Assembly (NCBI RefSeq): GCF_037126465.1
Contig: NC_088202.1
Location: 88,640,160 to 88,704,159, forward strand
From: Ornithodoros turicata
Taxonomy: Eukaryota > Arthropoda > Arachnida > Ixodida > Argasidae
Direction of reading: 5' to 3'
Length of the DNA stretch: 64,000 bases
The translations under genes and the position numbers were made by a program. Shown one piece after another: positions 1 to 11,002 of the stretch. Each line of letters starts with the position of its first letter. Position 1 is the stretch's first letter. A model generated the notes under the pieces. It had not been told where the DNA came from and searched no databases. It was given only the letters and a program-made list of their open reading frames with translations.

Positions 1-541
1 AATTTATCTTCAAGAATTAAGCATGGCTCTTACCAAGTCCAGTAGAGTACTCTTTGCGTTATGATGTTTGCTATCTCTACCATTCATTCAAAACCACGAT
101 TTATGAATGTTTTCTGAGAAACCTTTACCGTTAATTTCTTGAGCAAGGACTGCATTTTGAAAAAGAACAGCCACACAGCTAGTCTCATTTAATGACGATT
201 ACCCTATTGTTTTCTGTCTGCTACACTTGAGCAATCATATGAGATACCATAGCCTAAAAACTATGATGCACAGATTTCCTGGCTGCACTAAGCTTGCCTT
301 TCAAAATTATTCTAAGTTGTACCAGGAACACTTAAAAAATCAGTCAAAAAAGATATCTGCACATATGCATCTCTCCCCTTCGTTAAGCCAGAACGAGACA
401 CATAAAGTAAAACTGTTCTATAACCGCACTGCCACCAAGTTCATGAAAGCTTTCTCAAACCAATGGGTGTTTTAACGTTAGTATTCAGGTGTAGTGTCTC
501 GTACAGTTTTGAAGCACACGGAGAGCTATATCAGCTACAGT
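1..541. other. 3' flank of INTS13, no gene seen
   Basis: This AT-rich stretch lies downstream of the minus-strand INTS13 stop codon and should hold its 3' UTR. The only candidate poly(A) signal I see for the minus strand is an ATTAAA (reverse complement of positions 188-193), about 350 bases past the stop. The short open frames here have no recognisable protein similarity. Confidence 0.4.
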
Positions 542-2581
542 TCATTCGGTCTTTACGCTTTCCACGTTGAGGTTTGCGTACAACTGTGCGACCTTGCCAT
601 CAGCATTTAGCCTTCCAGCAAACTCAACGTGTCGTTTTGCATTCTCAGCATTCACTTTGTTCCTCCACAGTGTAAGAAGAGAAACATTTCCAAGAATTCC
701 ATCTTCCAAGTTGCTGATGCGCGCTTTCTTGGCTGCAGGCACCCTATCCTGGTCCTGCTCACCAATCTTGCTTTCCTTCCACCCAAAGTCCACTTCTGAC
801 CACTTCCCTTCACCTTTCTCTGGTACTTTTTCTTGTGCTTTCTTCACCGGGGCAGTAGCATTGCCCTTCTGGTTGCTCGACTCTGCATCCAATGGTTTTC
901 GACATTCTAACAGGCAATCCAACACAATGTTGTGCTCTGCAGTAACGCAGTGCATCCTGACATAGTTCTCTAGCTCATTCCACATTGTGCGATACTGCTC
1001 CTCACGTTTTGGTCCTTTACCCCTCATTCCTATCGTTGGCACTGGGAGGGACGTCCCTTTGTTTTCCATAGTAACCAACTGGTAAACTACCTTTTTGCAC
1101 TCAACCACTTCTTCCTGAGATAACACTTCTTTAGTAATCAGTGTTAGGAGAGGGTCAAGCTGAGATGCCATGTTGAAGATTGTTGTGTGGCTTATTACCA
1201 TCGGCCAGTACTGAGTGAGGCGATACAGTCGCTTCTTGGTCCGCTCAATAGGTGGCTCGTGACGGTCATTTTCCTTCGGCCGATATGGCAAAAGCTTGTT
1301 CTCCTTCATGAATTCACCAAAATCATTGATCCTGTAGTCTGTTACTCTTCCACCACAGCCCTCACTTATGGAAGGTGGGTCCTCAAGCGTGGACCGTCCA
1401 GTTCCTAAAGTGTGAATGCATATTTCTCCCCCATGACTGGCAAGCATATGAGACATGATCTTAGATCCAACCTTCCTGGGCATCTCCAGCATCACTGCAC
1501 GCCCACTCAGAAGGAAATTGGTGAGACAAGACGACGGCCGACTGTTGATGTCGACCGGAGTTATACGGTAGGCCCCGGTGCAGTACTGAAGTTCGACACT
1601 GTTGGAACGCGGTGTACACCACTTCAATGTTACCGTCTCGTACGCTTGTCCTTCTTTAACTGTGCACACATGAACGCCTTCGGTATTGCTGAAACCTGTC
1701 TTCATGAGGTCAGCATGTGCTCCAGATGGATGTAGAAGTTCAACGTCGTAATTTGCGGATGAATTGGCATTCTGTTCTTCTTTCATGGGTATTCCAGTTA
1801 CTGTCGTTGAAGCTAGGTTGTAATGAAGCTGCACCAGGTAGCCCAGTTTAGCCGCAAGGTTTCGCCCAGATCTCACTTTGTGTACTTCGCAGGTGAGTAG
1901 AGATCCCACATTTCGTTTGCTAACTGGAGTGTTCTCGGATTCCTTGTTCACCGGGCAAGTGTGAATCAGCACAAGTTCGCATTTGTGTACTGACATCAGG
2001 CTGTCTGAGCTGGCAGCTAGCTTGTTCTGGGCAACAAGAACCTCATAAAAACGATCTTCAAGAACACGGATTTCAGAGTCAGACTTCATAGATGTGACAC
2101 ATATGATTCTGCCCCTGTTTACAATTTTGCCAGCTGTATCAGTTAATGATGTCCGGTATTCGTGCTGAATTTCACTGCATTGACACAAAGCTTCAACTGC
2201 CGCTGTCAGTCCGTTCAGTACGTTGTAATCTTTGGCGTTCCCCGATTCTGATGGTGGACCCAGTTGTGCCATTAAACTCATCAGGTTGGTCATGTTTTGA
2301 TCTTCCTGTGACCACGAGTTCAAGAAGCGTGGTGCGGTATCACTGACAACAAACCTCACCAACTTGTTTGCGGGGAAAATGTCCCACACCACACGGCAAT
2401 ATTCAATGGCAGCCTCTACGCTACATGTCCACAGAGATTTCGATATTGGAGCGAGTGGTATAATTCCTGGTTGTCTAGTTTTAGTGAATATGTCGAACTC
2501 GATGTGTTGTTGACATGATGTGAGGAAATAGGGGCTGTGATCCAGCACAAATACTGTTTTATGACTAGCGGGAAATGTCAT
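542..2581 (-). CDS. INTS13: Integrator complex subunit 13 (Asunder homolog), single exon
   Basis: The 679-aa product is INTS13/Asunder, a nuclear subunit of the Integrator complex that processes snRNA 3' ends and attenuates transcription; in flies it is also tied to dynein localisation and spermatogenesis. The match runs the full length: the N-terminal SHKTVFVLDHSPY start, the conserved GIIPLAPISKSLWTCSVE and KCELVLIHT blocks, SANYDVELLHP, CTGAYRITPVD, SCLTNFLL, EDPPSISEGCGGRVTDYR, GTRGKGPKR-like (here GMRGKGPKR) and MWNELE. A basic PAAKKAR stretch could be a nuclear localisation signal. The C-terminal VSLLTLWRNKVN...HVEFAGRLN segment matches the conserved tail that binds the INTS4/9/11 cleavage module. 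The ATG at 2579-2581 is chosen because its protein aligns with the family N-terminus; the frame stays open nine codons further upstream with no earlier ATG. Length is close to fly (about 690) and human (about 700). There are no introns, frameshifts or stops. Family identity is secure; whether it is the only copy cannot be told here. Confidence 0.96.
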   Translation of the reverse strand: MTFPASHKTVFVLDHSPYFLTSCQQHIEFDIFTKTRQPGIIPLAPISKSLWTCSVEAAIEYCRVVWDIFPANKLVRFVVSDTAPRFLNSWSQEDQNMTNLMSLMAQLGPPSESGNAKDYNVLNGLTAAVEALCQCSEIQHEYRTSLTDTAGKIVNRGRIICVTSMKSDSEIRVLEDRFYEVLVAQNKLAASSDSLMSVHKCELVLIHTCPVNKESENTPVSKRNVGSLLTCEVHKVRSGRNLAAKLGYLVQLHYNLASTTVTGIPMKEEQNANSSANYDVELLHPSGAHADLMKTGFSNTEGVHVCTVKEGQAYETVTLKWCTPRSNSVELQYCTGAYRITPVDINSRPSSCLTNFLLSGRAVMLEMPRKVGSKIMSHMLASHGGEICIHTLGTGRSTLEDPPSISEGCGGRVTDYRINDFGEFMKENKLLPYRPKENDRHEPPIERTKKRLYRLTQYWPMVISHTTIFNMASQLDPLLTLITKEVLSQEEVVECKKVVYQLVTMENKGTSLPVPTIGMRGKGPKREEQYRTMWNELENYVRMHCVTAEHNIVLDCLLECRKPLDAESSNQKGNATAPVKKAQEKVPEKGEGKWSEVDFGWKESKIGEQDQDRVPAAKKARISNLEDGILGNVSLLTLWRNKVNAENAKRHVEFAGRLNADGKVAQLYANLNVESVKTE

Positions 2582-2862
2582 TGTTGACAAAATATGAAAG
2601 TCACTCAAACAAGACGTGAGTATTCAGCGCAAAAGACAAACTGCAGTTGTAAAGCCTGACAGCATGAACACGACATCGGATCATGACATAGAACCGCACA
2701 CAGCACCGCAGCCGTCGTTGCGTCGTTTCCGCAACCCGTGCCACAGCCACAGGCCACAGTCTAGCCGGCCACGTGATCCAAGCCAAGCACTTGTTACACT
2801 ACAGTTTCAGCCACTGACAGACAAATCTCTCGACAAATTTCTATGAATGCTTTGCATTATTT
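2582..2862 (-). promoter_or_regulatory. Putative INTS13 5' UTR/promoter region with E-box
   Basis: The 280 bases upstream of the INTS13 ATG are richer in G+C than the surroundings, as expected for a housekeeping promoter. A palindromic E-box CACGTG sits at 2770-2775, about 190 bases before the ATG. No clear TATA box is seen. Promoter assignment is inferred from position and composition only. Confidence 0.35.
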
Positions 2863-3767
2863 GCTACATACGTGAAAGTCGGTGTGAAATGCTTATTTTA
2901 CATCTGACCGTTTATGTACCTAATGTCATCTATGTGAAGGGTTTTCAATGTACGAAACTAAGTCTATTATCACTCTCTGCTATATTGTTTGTTCCAGTTT
3001 CGAGGTTTTTCAGCTTTGCATGAATAAAAAGTCCGAGTTATGTCAAGCGCACGGAAGCCTCCTCTTGGGTGAGACAGTTTTGGGGATGTGCTGTAATACT
3101 TGAAAAAGAGAAGTAGTTTATACAATTCTGTTAATGGTTTCAACGCAGCGGGTGTGGAGACGCTGAAAGGCGACCAAATAACACTGCGTTCTAGTGGATT
3201 TCTGTCTGTCTTTCTAGAGTCGTGAAGATTTACCAAGGAGCACTTGTTACAGCAGAATGCGAAATTAAAGGAACCGTGACAATAGGTAAATAAAAGCCTA
3301 TATTGTCTTGCCTACACTAGTGCTGTGGGTATCGTGTGGCTTCGCAATCGAAAGGCTCTGCGTGATGTCTGGGCACGAAAACTGTTTCTTTCTTTCTTCC
3401 CTTTTTTTTTCGTCTTCTTTGAAGCGCGATACTTTCAAAATTTATCCTATACAACTCGGCCGCGATGTTCTACTAACTGGTTTGGGGCAGTAACATTGAA
3501 CATCATGTGTTCATGTTCTTCCGGTCCTGTGTTTTACCTAGAACTCAAGGCAATGTTAACATCCTGTGTTCATCTTGTATGTGGTGTTGTGAGGTTTTCA
3601 GACTTCCTGAGGACCCAAGGGGGTATCCAAACTCATCTCGGTGGGCCACGCTTAGGCTGCATGTGGCTGTTTGGGACAGAGCTATTCTAGACACAATTAT
3701 TGAAGTACACAAGCCGTGTTCAAGCACATTTCAGAACTCTTCCTACACTATGTGTCTGCTTGTACAA
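2863..3767. other. Intergenic, nothing recognised
   Basis: There are short open frames on both strands, none with recognisable domains or coding signal, and no repeat structure that I could identify. Confidence 0.4.
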
Positions 3768-4177
3768 GGTGGCACCAGGGATGGCGAGAGAAATTACAGG
3801 CCCCGAGGAAGAGTCTTGCCCCCCCCCCATGTCACCTGGTACGACCAACCGTGGTGCACTCCCAGAGCCGTAGCAAGGCAAGTTTGCGCCCAGGGCATGG
3901 TAAATCTGAAGGGCGCCCCCACCCCTCTCCCACTGCCATCAGAAGCCCTGTAAACAAAGAAATGAAAATGCTTGTTTGCACTGCCGAGATCGGAAATTCA
4001 AATTTTCTTCGTTCCTGCTTTATCCTGTCCAACCAACATGCCAGGGCCTGCCGTTTGGCGCCCTCTCTGGCGACTGCCCCTCTTGCCCCCCCCCCCCCCC
4101 CCCTCGTCGCTACGGCTCTGGGCACTCCATCCCCGGCTGACCTCCCCCATCTCTCTTGCCGGCCCTGGGTGGCACTG
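3768..4177. repeat. Nested inverted-repeat element with C-runs
   Basis: Two nested pairs of inverted repeats are visible. The outer pair joins GTGGCACCAGGG at about 3768-3780 with CCCTGGGTGGCAC at about 4163-4175. The inner pair joins CCCAGAGCCGTAGC at 3861-3874 with GCTACGGCTCTGGG at 4109-4122. Long C homopolymers (about 3820 and 4087-4103) lie inside. This looks like one small non-autonomous DNA transposon inserted into another. The superfamily is not clear and I could not define target duplications. Confidence 0.5.
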
Positions 4178-4560
4178 TTGGTAACTAGGTGATTCTTAAC
4201 AGTTTCTTGTTGTAAACATATGCATGAAAATACAGTGTTTATGCAGCGTGTGTGTAGAACATAGCTTACTTTGTAATGATTTTGCTGCCACCTGTATGGT
4301 TATGTAGCTTTGCTTCAGAAAAACATAGGGTACCACCCTCTACTGCACACTAGATTTTGCCATTAAACATTTCACTTCGCTAAAGGCACTGAAAAAGTGT
4401 ACAGCTCTGTGGTTGTGCAGAAGTGCGTGCATCATTCACCACATCAGTGGATCGCATTCATTTATAGTTTCATGTTAATCATACTAGAATTTTGACCACT
4501 AGTTCTATGGTCCTATGCCTCAGTCATCCAGGCTAATGGGGTTCACTTACGAAACTGAAT

Positions 4561-4599
4561 ACATACGTACGTACATACATACATACATACATACATATA
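4561..4599. repeat. ACAT-type microsatellite
   Basis: Imperfect tandem copies of ACAT/ACGT run directly up to the left end of the pogo-type element. They may be the 3' tail repeat of the minus-strand LINE relic that resumes at 5394. Confidence 0.75.
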
Positions 4600-5391
4600 C
4601 CGTATTTTCACGCGTATTAGCCGCGGCTTATGCGCGATTTATTTTTTTCGCGGACGCTCTGCGGCTTATCCGTGGGTGCGGCTTATCTGGTGACTATTTT
4701 TCCCTGGTACTTTCCCCATACCCCGGGTTAAACGAAAGGACCGACAGTGCCTCATGTTTTTCGGAACAGGACCGCCCTGCCAGTGCACGAACAATACCGA
4801 ACAGGGGCGGGTCCACTCCACATTCGAGTGGACTAACCCGTCAATCCACGAAAAACATGCAACAAGGGCACAATCCGATCTTAGTAGAACACTAGAACTG
4901 ACCTCCTTTGTTATACATCATGCCGACACCGGAATGTGGACAGGGTTTATGGCCTTCTCTATGGTCTCCTTTGTCGGCAGACCCACAGGAAGTGTTCAAT
5001 ACACCTGACATCGGGATAAAACGTGGTCAGCTAAGCGTCAGTTCTCATTTGACGAGAGCAGCAGCATTCGTGGACACGGGCACGGCAGTTAGAGGTGAGG
5101 CATGGCTCCAACGCTGAGGCACAGCCACGACAGCGGCTTCAAACTAAAAGTCGTCGATTTCGCGGACAAGTACGGGAACAGGGCAGCTGGCAGGGAGTAC
5201 GGCGCTGACGAGCGTTGAGCGTCTCTGTTGATTTTGTATGTGCATCACTGGTTTAGCACACAAAGCAGTCGCGTTGTATTACCCGCGGCTTATCTGCGAG
5301 TGCGGCTTATCTGCAAAAACATTTTCAAAATGTATCTAAAAACGAGTCCTGCGGCTTATCTGCGGTGCGGCTAATACGCGTGAAAATACGG
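4600..5391 (+). mobile_element. Non-autonomous pogo-type (Tc1/mariner superfamily) element
   Basis: The 792-bp element has terminal inverted repeats of about 25 bp beginning CCGTATTTTCACGCG, with the exact reverse complement at the right end. It is flanked on both sides by TA (4598-4599 and 5392-5393), as expected for Tc1/mariner/pogo insertion. Subterminal GCGGCTTAT repeats occur near both ends. A remnant of the transposase DNA-binding domain remains at 5102-5218, so this is an internally deleted copy of an autonomous pogo-like element rather than an unrelated MITE. Confidence 0.8.
5102..5218 (+). pseudogene. Truncated pogo-type transposase helix-turn-helix
   Basis: An ATG opens a 38-codon frame whose product contains FKLKVVDFADKYGNRAAGRE, closely matching the N-terminal helix-turn-helix of pogo/POGK-type transposases (pattern KLxVVxxAxxxGNRAAxRxFxV). 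It stops with TGA just after GADER, where the full protein would continue into the recognition helix and the DDE catalytic domain. Everything downstream is missing within the 792-bp element. It is a deletion relic and should not be a functional transposase. Confidence 0.7.
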
Positions 5392-5393
5392 TA

Positions 5394-6400
5394 TCTTTAT
5401 TCCATCAAAAGATGGGAGGAGATGAGGCTAAAAGCTTCGCAGCTTGAGAGGTACCTCGACTCCTCTACAGTAGCAGCAAGTGCAAGGGCCATAGTGATCT
5501 AATATATACTCAGAAACGAAAGATAACAGGAAAACAAAAAGAAAAATAATGAAAAAGTGGCAACACTGCATTGATCAATTAGGCACAGAACACTGGCTAC
5601 TACAATGAGTCACAACAACAGCACGACTGCGCTGTAGCATTAAAAAAAAAACGAAAAGAAGCGCACATCTCTTTATAAGACAGCTGCACATATAAAGGTT
5701 ACAAAAACATTATCAGGATATTGTGTTGAACAATAAACATGTTTTGATCTAAAAGTGCGGACGTGAACAAAACAGGAACATATATCAAAAAAGGGTAATT
5801 ATATTATGGAACAAAAATTGTTTCAATTCACGAAAGGACATGGTAAATAAGTTGGCATTATGACGGCTGAGGTGATTTAAAAGACGTGGGATAGATGCCT
5901 CAAGTCTTTGACGTCCATAATTTGTCCTAGAAAACGGTTCATGGAACATGTCATTATTACGAAGTGTGTATCGTTTAGTATTGTTGCGCTCCAGTGCTAG
6001 CGTAAACAGTTCACTGGGTAGTTTTAAGGATTGTTTCTATGTTAGTGCTAAGCGAAAGGAATACTGCTGGAAAATTGGTAGGACGCTATATTTCGGAAAA
6101 GGGACTGTGCGGGTGAATCATAAGGTGCCGCATCGATGAAACGGAGGGCCTGTTTTTGAAGGGTAAATAGCCTTTGTTGGATGCCGACCCCTATACAAGA
6201 TCACACAAGATCCTATTTCCGGTAACACGAGGTCGGCAGATCGATACACATCATCGCGTGTTTTCCCGGGAACTAGGAGGGGTACATCGTCGGCATAAAG
6301 TAATATCTCCGGGTGAAGTGTTGTGATATCGTTTATGTAAACTAAGAACGACAGGGGGCCTAGAGTACTTAATTGTTGTGCGTAGTGCTCGGCAGAAGCA
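5394..6400 (-). mobile_element. CR1/Jockey-like LINE relic, 3' half, decayed
   Basis: Reading the minus strand from about 6400 gives a reverse transcriptase piece with GPLSFLVYINDI and the catalytic LLYADD motif, then, after an apparent internal deletion near 6185, the C-terminal part containing LFTLQKQALRFIDAAPYDSP and later TNYGRQRLEASIPRLLNHL and SFRELKQF. Stop codons and frame changes interrupt it. The element ends in an AATAAAGAT-like tail abutting the right end of the pogo-type element. Its order of motifs fits CR1/Jockey-group LINE ORF2. Confidence 0.75.
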
Positions 6401-6799
6401 GCACTTTGTTGTCATTGTTTTCCAACCAGCCACATTGCTTTAAAACCAGATAGATGTTTTTCTTTGTGTTTAGTTGCTACATACGTTGAGGCATCACTCT
6501 AAGTAATATTAGCTTTAACCAATGTCACTTTGTTGCTGATACAGTGGACACGATGGCCTCCAGCCTACTTGTACCTGTTAATAGGTGTGCTCTTGTTTAG
6601 GTAGCCGAACTGTTGTGCATCCTGCTGCACATATCATTGCGGAAGCAGGGCCCATCATCATAGGGGACAATAACCTCATTGAAGAACAGGTGTACATTAT
6701 CAACAGGTGAGGTACTTCCATCTGCATCCATTCAGTAAATCCATCAGTTTCTTTCATGACTGTCTGCAGTGCTTCTTTTGCTATGATGCACAATTAACC
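6401..6799. other. Intergenic, nothing recognised
   Basis: No coding signal or clear repeat structure is visible between the LINE relic and the SINE. Confidence 0.4.
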
Positions 6800-6809
6800 A
6801 ATAACTCAG

Positions 6810-7145
6810 ACCAGCCTTCGTGGCTCAGTTGGTAGCGTGTTGGCCTAGCGATTCCAAGGTTACGGGTTCAAGCACAGCCGAGGGCGCCTGCGATTTGGTG
6901 GCAGGGTACAAGTTGCTTTGGCACGCCCCCTTCTGTGAGGGTGTGTCGTGTGTGAAGATTTCAGTGTACATTAAATAACCCGAGGTGGACAAAATTAATC
7001 CACAGACCGACCACTGTGGCATCGCTCATGATCGCAGTTGTCTCGCGACAACTGTGCCACAAATTAATCAATTAATTTTTTAAAATTAGAAAATTAAAAA
7101 TATTAATAAATAGACTAACAAAGCCACAAGTTATTAATTATTATT
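6810..7145 (+). mobile_element. tRNA-derived SINE with 10-bp target duplication
   Basis: The head is tRNA-like, with an A-box-like TGGCTCAGTTGG and a B-box-like GGTTCAAGC, the internal RNA polymerase III promoter pieces. The body contains GGTGGCAGGGTACAAGTTGC and the tail is AT-rich. Perfect 10-bp duplications AATAACTCAG flank it at 6800-6809 and 7146-7155, proving target-primed insertion. Homologous copies are at 9463-9720 (minus) and 18228-18489 (plus). It resembles tRNA-derived SINEs described from ixodid ticks (Ruka type), though I cannot confirm the family name. Confidence 0.85.
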
Positions 7146-7155
7146 AATAACTCAG

Positions 7156-8755
7156 GGGTATGTCATTGCAAGACAGCTATCATTATGAGAAACGTCACAG
7201 GCTATGAAGTAATGCCGCCGACATCAGAGTGCTCTAATATGTGCTGAATAATAGCACGCAGAGCCTCGTGTTTAAGAGGTCCATTGGTCCACTTCTCCAA
7301 GCAAGTTGTACTATGCCGCTAAGTTGCCGGCGTCCCTTGGCTGAGTTTGAAACATCAGAGTAAGTTGTGGACGCGTTACTCGTTGATCCATCAGTGCACA
7401 TTTGCTATGATGTAAGTACAGCACAGTAGCACAGCAGTGTAACAGGATTAGTTGTACACTGCTGTGGGAATGTGTAAAGGCAGATTCATGCGTTCTAGTT
7501 AACGTTCACTTCCGGAGAGGGTGGGCTGCACCTTCGCAAAAATGTTTTCTTCGCTTTGCTTTCCTCCCGCACTCTAAGGAAGCAATGTAATTGGCGCCAG
7601 CTTGCAGAACATGATAGCAAATGTCAAAGCCGTTATTTTCATTCTCAGAGATCTGGAAATCTACAGCAAACTTGTCAAATTTGTTGATTGCAATCAATTC
7701 CCCGACTGTTACTGTAGGGAATGAAATCATTTTGGCCCAAACATTGTGGGCGGGCATTCTGAGAGAAGCGATTTTGTTGCATCTCCCATAGATTCCCATG
7801 TATTGAAAATTTGACAAGCTTTAATTCTCCAAAAATCAGTGGATCGCCTCAGGCTTTCAAAAATATGTGATTCAATGAATAAACTCGAGGGGAACGTGCC
7901 TGTACCTGTTTCATGTAGAAATTTAGCGATGGTGTACGAGAACCCTGCGAACAAAAGTTCCCCATGGATTTCTGAAGAAGTGAGTCCGCCTTAAACCGAA
8001 TACCACATAGTACAGAAAGCATGTTTGTTGTGATTACTTTTTGCATTGAGGTTGTATGCCTTGTGCCACTGAGGTTGTATGTATTGCATTGTACATTTTA
8101 TGCATACATTGAGGTCGCATGTCACCACTCAGGCTTATAAAATACTTCGATAAAAATTTAATGTCAACAAGCATCAGAACCAGAAGCAAAAAAGAAAAAA
8201 AATAGGGTAAAAAGCATCAGATCTTCACTTTTTGTCATCTTCCTTGATGGTCAGATAAGTTGACAAAATGCTCAAAATAACTGAATAAGTGATTATTCAG
8301 TCTTTCTCAAGCAAAGCATGCATGGACACAGCAGATTTCACTGAGCTAAGTTATTGACGTGCAATGCGGAACTGTGCTATAGACATACATAGTAGCAACT
8401 AAAGTTTAGGAACCATTTAGCATATTCCCTAATGCACGTAAAAGTTCTTACATCCTTGATACTCGTGCTGTCACCTGCACATCGCCCATTGTTATGTAAA
8501 AGGTCAACTCACAGTGCTGATCAGACCTGTCAAAATTACTTTTTCTAAAGTAATTAAATACAACTACATACCTATATAGCTACACACTCATAAATGTAAG
8601 GTTGCATAGAAACAGGCCAGCTGGTGGATGAGATCCATGAAGATAATAGCCTGAGCTTTGGCAGCAAATAAAAATAAGAAAAAGTGGTTGAGAGCATCTG
8701 TTTAATATACAAAATAAGACCAGCAACCAGCACCAGGATCTGAAAACTAGCATAA
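7156..8755. other. Intergenic, unassigned short open frames
   Basis: Overlapping minus-strand frames lie between 7506 and 8046, but none carries a domain I recognise, and I saw no convincing splice structure linking them. The remainder is AT-rich sequence without identifiable repeats. Confidence 0.35.
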
Positions 8756-9288
8756 AGGCCAGTTCCCACATACAGTGCTTCGCTCTATAGCATTAGAAAA
8801 TAGCACTAGAAACCTAGCGCTGTTTTCCTGCTTGCCGTTCTCACATACAACCGACCACGTAGCGCTATCCTGCTCGGGTCATGGGAAATCTCGTTGAGAC
8901 GTGATGCACCGGTACTACCGTGATTGTTTACTGTTCTTGTCAGGTATTCGCAGCACCATGGCAGGTGACACTTTTGATGCTGTGATTGCGATGCATTGGC
9001 AGGTAAAACTGATGGCCACGTCATCACGTCATCGTCGCTGCCTTCCCACCATGCTGCTTTGTGTGGCGAGAAGCAAAAAAAAAAAACCCTAGCTTCCACG
9101 ACGTAACCGCTGAAAGAAGCTCCCGATCGATTAACGCAAACTTAGCGTTCAATACAGTGCTAGAAAAGTTAACGAGGGCTCTACTTCGACACACGCTGTT
9201 TTCTAGCAGTCCACAGCACTGAGAGGAGGAAAACATAGTGCTCTTTTATGGCGCTCTGTAGCAAATCGCTATATGTGGGAACTGGCCT
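8756..9288. mobile_element. Harbinger-like non-autonomous DNA transposon
   Basis: The 533-bp element is bounded by inverted repeats AGGCCAGTTCCCACATA (left) and TATGTGGGAACTGGCCT (right), with weaker pairing further in. TAA flanks it on both sides (8753-8755 and 9289-9291), the 3-bp target duplication typical of PIF/Harbinger elements. It encodes no transposase. Confidence 0.75.
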
Positions 9289-9462
9289 TAAGAGTGCCAA
9301 GCCTGGTGTCTTTTCTATTTATTTATTTTTTTTTTTTCAAACAGAAACCTGTTTCATAAACATTTGCCGCAGTGCATTGGAGGAATAATGAAACATACAG
9401 TTTACCATTTTATCCACCTCTTTCAGCTTACCTGAAAACCCTACGAGCAGTCTGACGAATAT

Positions 9463-9720
9463 AATAATAATAATAATAATCGGGGGTTTACGTCGCAAGA
9501 CAATTGAGATCATGAGCGACGCCACAGCGGTCGGTCTGTGGATTGCCTTTGCCCACCTGAGGGTTCTTTAACGTGCGATCTAACGTCCCTCATGGAAGAC
9601 GACGTGTCTAAGCAACTTGTACCCTGCCACCAAGTTGCTGGCGTCCTCGCCCGGGTTCGAACTCGTGATCTCGGGTTCAGAAGGCGAACATGCTACCGAG
9701 TGGGCCACTGAGGCCGGTGG
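9463..9720 (-). mobile_element. tRNA-derived SINE, reverse orientation
   Basis: This is the same family as the SINE at 6810-7145, inverted. The tRNA-like head is on the right with a reverse-complement B box (GGGTTCGAACTC), and the (ATT)n tail shows as (AAT)n on the left near 9463-9480. Near-identical 12-bp duplications (TCTSACGAATAT, one mismatch) occur at 9451-9462 and 9721-9732. Confidence 0.85.
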
Positions 9721-9967
9721 TCTCACGAATATGCTGCTCACTTTCTGTTTTTCTCCTCTATTCATCCTAGGAAATGTGAAACTGATCCACCAGGTGAAGA
9801 GGTTGTTATGACCATTGGAAATAACAATGTTTTTGAAGTTGGATGTTGTATCCTTTATTTAAATTGTTGTTCCTTATTGGATATGGCTAGTTTCTACAAG
9901 TGTCGTTCAAGGTTGTCCGAGTCTTTTATTTCTACTGACGAAATGGGAGGTCCGGCAAGCACCAAAC

Positions 9968-11002
9968 TATGTCAGTTTTTCAAAGTGTTCCCAGTGTGCG
10001 TCCAGGCACTGCTGCCATCGATGTGGCAGTCGAATAATGTGTTTGGCATAGAAAGAACAGGGCTGCTGTCGTAGCCACTGCAGGACGTCTTTGTGTACTG
10101 CTTCATTTGTCTGGAGGGATGGCATTATTTCTTTGGCTCCTTTAAGGGGCCTACACAAATGATAATCACTAAGGCTACGTCCAGACTGTAAGGGGCATGG
10201 GGCAAAAAGTCTTACAGCACATTCTGGCCAGACCCACCATCAGAATCGCTATGTGAGGCCAAGATTTGTCATAGAGAAGAACGACATTTCTAAACAACTT
10301 CCCAATCTTTCCTTGCGAATGGTGTATATCCTACGGCACACTTCATCAATGTGCGTTAATACTGGGCATTAATTGTGGCCCATTTCTAAAATAAAAAAAA
10401 TCCATTTAGATAACACCTTGCATGTCCCAGAAGACAGTCCCCATGGTCTTACCGGCTGACGGCTGCGCTTTGCTCTTTTTGGGAAGCCGGGGGAACCTCA
10501 TGTCGCCACTCCATGATGCTTCTTTTGGTCTCTGGGGTTAAAAGATGCATCCACGTTTCATCACATGTGATGATTGATTGCAAAAAGTCATCGCCTTCGC
10601 CTGGAAACTGATTCAGGAGCTATTCACAGAATGTCACGCGTGTCCACTTCTGATCACGTATCAGCTGTGGGGAACCGGGAATAGTAAGTGCTCGTGACTG
10701 ATTGGTTTAGCACTGCCAACACTGATATTCACCTCGGTCGCAATCTCCTGCACTGTTACCCGCCGTTTCTCAACGACGACTTGCTCAATACTTGCAATAC
10801 TCATTCGCGAGACTGCAGTCGGATGATTGTGCCCATGCGGTTCATTTGTCCCCTGCTCTCATCCTTCGGCAAGCTGTTTACACCATTCATACACTCTTGC
10901 CCGTGACATCATCTGTTCTTTATATACTCCTTGCAATGTTCTCAAAATCTCTGGTGCATTGACACTCCTTGACAAGGAATTTAATTATGCACTGCTGTTC
11001 CA
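9968..11002 (-). pseudogene. Decayed mariner transposase
   Basis: On the minus strand the order of motifs is that of a mariner transposase. Near 11000 is the N-terminal segment QQCIIKFLVKE, then MSRARVYEWCKQLAEG, then WMHLLTPETKRSIMEWRHE near 10500, and a C-terminal GPLKGAKEIMPSLQTNEAVH...WLRQQP segment near 10000-10150. Many stops and frame changes break it, and the catalytic blocks are degraded. It differs from the mariner at 12355-13622 and is the older of the two. Confidence 0.75.

Noticed and set aside
6810..6900. tRNA gene
   Set aside because: A and B boxes are present, but there is no closed cloverleaf, and a long body, tail and target duplications show a SINE. The same holds for the heads at 9720, 18228, 55762 and 60390.
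7506..8046. Cluster of overlapping minus-strand frames as one frameshifted gene
   Set aside because: No similarity to a known family could be recognised in any frame, and no splice signals join them convincingly.
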